This document shows, piece after piece, positions 62,848-64,000 of a DNA stretch of 64,000 bases. The notes beneath the pieces were generated by a model, which saw only the letters and a program-made list of their open reading frames with translations, made no database searches and was not told the DNA's origin. How positions within the stretch are numbered: the stretch's first letter is position 1; every line of letters begins with the position of its first letter. Both the position numbers and the translations under genes were made by a program. The stretch is taken from assembly GCA_963744225.1 (NCBI GenBank), contig CAVUSV010000004.1:186001-250000 (forward strand), given 5' to 3'. This DNA is from Bog-473 sp963744225 (lineage in GTDB: Bacteria; Actinomycetota; Acidimicrobiia; Acidimicrobiales; RAAP-2).

Positions 62848-63789
62848 ATGACCGTCGGCGAGGCGACCCGCGGCCTCCCTCTCGAGATCAACGGCCTGTC
62901 AAAGAACTTTGGTTCCGTGCGCGCCGTCGACAACCTGTCGTTCACGGTGGAGCCCGGCCGCGTCACCGGGTTTCTGGGGCCCAACGGGTCCGGCAAGACG
63001 ACGACGTTGCGCATGCTGCTGGGCTTGGTCCATCCGTCGGCCGGCACCGCCACCATCGGCGGCCGCGACTACCGCGAGCTCGAGAATCCGTCGAGCACCG
63101 TCGGCGCCGTCCTGGAGGCAACGAGCTTCCACCCGGCGCGGCGGGCGCGCACGCATCTGCGCATGGCGGCCCGAGCCGGCGGCCACGACGAGAAGCGGGT
63201 TGACGAAGTGCTCGAGCTGGTTGGTCTGTCGGCCGACGCCAGGCGCAAGGTCGGCGGGTTCTCCATGGGAATGCGCCAGCGGCTCGAACTGGCCACCGCG
63301 CTCATCGGCGATCCCGAGGTCTTGATACTCGACGAGCCGTCCAACGGCCTCGATCCCCAGGGCATCGCCTGGTTGCGCGACTTCATGCGCTACATGGCGG
63401 GCGAGGGACGCACGGTGCTCGTGTCGTCGCACCTCCTGGCCGAGATGGCGCAGACCATCGACGACGCGGTGATCGTCTCGTTCGGCCAGCTGAAGGCGAA
63501 GGGCACGTTGGGCGAGATCACCGCCGGCATGACCGGCATGGTGATGCGGGCCCGCACACCGGAGGCGGACCGGCTCTGCGCCGTGCTCAGCGGGGCAGGC
63601 ATCGCGTTCCGACGGCTAACGGATCAGGAGGTGGCGATGGACGCGGTGACACCCGAACAGGTCGGGCCGCTCTTGGCCTCGAACCAGATCGTCTTGTACG
63701 AGCTCCTCCAAGAAGGCGGAGACCTCGAATCGGTCTTCCTGTCGCTCACCGCCGGCCTCGGCTTCGGAGAGGTGGCTGCACCCGCATGA
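62848..63789 (+). CDS. ABC exporter ATP-binding protein
   Basis: A 313-residue ATPase of the drug/lipid ABC-2 type: Walker A FLGPNGSGKTTTLRML, signature FSMGMRQRLELATALIG (in place of LSGGQ), Walker B VLILDEPSNGLDPQG and the switch histidine in VLVSSHLLAEM. A C-terminal regulatory part of about 90 residues follows. Its stop overlaps the permease start by four bases (ATGA). The ATG MTVGEA is favoured over an upstream one. Confidence 0.92.
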   Translation: MTVGEATRGLPLEINGLSKNFGSVRAVDNLSFTVEPGRVTGFLGPNGSGKTTTLRMLLGLVHPSAGTATIGGRDYRELENPSSTVGAVLEATSFHPARRARTHLRMAARAGGHDEKRVDEVLELVGLSADARRKVGGFSMGMRQRLELATALIGDPEVLILDEPSNGLDPQGIAWLRDFMRYMAGEGRTVLVSSHLLAEMAQTIDDAVIVSFGQLKAKGTLGEITAGMTGMVMRARTPEADRLCAVLSGAGIAFRRLTDQEVAMDAVTPEQVGPLLASNQIVLYELLQEGGDLESVFLSLTAGLGFGEVAAPA

Positions 63790-64000
63790 TCAACACCTTC
63801 CGCGCCGAGCTGATCAAGATGCGCTCCATGCCCGGCGTCTGGGTGACCCTCGGGCTGGCCTTCCCGCTCACCGTCCTGGTGTGCATCGGCGTGTTCGCCG
63901 CGGCGGGTGGATTCCCCGGGCACACGTTCTATTACGTGCACAAGCTGCATCAACGGCGTCAATTGCTCGGTGCGGGCTACTTCGGCATTGAGATCCTGGC
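63786..64000 (+). CDS. ABC-2 type permease (5' part only)
   Basis: The first 71 residues of a membrane permease: MINTFRAELIKMRSMPGVWV followed by the first hydrophobic segment TLGLAFPLTVLVCIGVFAAA. The gene runs off the window. It is coupled to the ATPase by ATGA and would form the export channel. Confidence 0.85.
   Translation, partial: MINTFRAELIKMRSMPGVWVTLGLAFPLTVLVCIGVFAAAGGFPGHTFYYVHKLHQRRQLLGAGYFGIEIL

Overview
This 64-kb window is GC-rich chromosomal DNA whose gene content points to an Actinomycetota bacterium, possibly an uncultured Acidimicrobiia-type lineage (the phylum is well supported, the class is a guess). The evidence is a mycofactocin locus, a KstR-like regulator, cholesterol C/D-ring genes ordered as in mycobacteria, several FadE pairs, F420-type luciferase-like oxidoreductases and a three-gene proton-pumping transhydrogenase.

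Layout. 0-1.3 kb: mobile-element debris, including a scrambled IS481-type transposase. 1.3-4.6 kb: tRNA-Glu, tRNA-Gln, a neocarzinostatin-fold secreted protein, a YdcF-like protein, gltX and a 3Fe-4S ferredoxin. 4.6-7.8 kb: a tightly coupled operon of two thiolase-fold and two DUF35 proteins. 7.9-14.1 kb: an ABC1 kinase, an SRPBCC protein, an aldo/keto reductase and pntAa-pntAb-pntB. 14.2-25.6 kb: steroid C/D-ring genes (SDR, echA20, ipdA, ipdB, ipdC), a thiolase/DUF35/FadA operon, an esterase lipoprotein and a FadE pair. 25.6-29.2 kb: alkylation repair (ada-alkA, ogt, a second AlkA-like glycosylase). 29.2-36.5 kb: a lipoprotein, a dienelactone hydrolase, an amidohydrolase-FadE-FadE-LLM group and a membrane protein. 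36.5-49.3 kb: a phosphatase, TetR/MFS efflux, a PHB-type esterase, an FtsH-like protease without a periplasmic domain, an aldehyde dehydrogenase, SDR, LLM, DinB, PLP and zf-UBP genes. 49.3-60.2 kb: the mycofactocin region (SDR, mftE, mftC, mftB, mftA, divergent mftF, then mftD and an NDMA-type alcohol dehydrogenase), with a GNAT, a GGDEF-EAL protein and a methyltransferase in between. 60.3-64 kb: a cyclase, two divergent TetR regulators (one KstR-like) and the start of an ABC exporter.

How the genes fit together. Many products act on CoA-thioesters or on alcohols and aldehydes of hydrophobic substrates. The Ipd enzymes, FadE pairs, thiolases and DUF35 proteins would degrade sterol-like or other polycyclic acyl-CoAs. 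The mycofactocin system supplies a redox cofactor for dedicated SDR and MDR dehydrogenases. Two recurrent sequence signals may tie parts of this together. One is a CTGACG-N3-CGTCAG palindrome in front of four catabolic operons. The other is a 26-bp palindrome (arms related to AACTATAA/TTATAGTT, fixed 10-bp spacer) in five intergenic regions.

Caution. Twelve genes carry single-base frameshifts, eighteen in all, several in or beside C or G runs. Protein homology continues across each break, so sequencing or assembly error is likelier than decay. Those genes are annotated across the break. Function calls come from recognising motifs and family resemblance by eye; no database search was possible.
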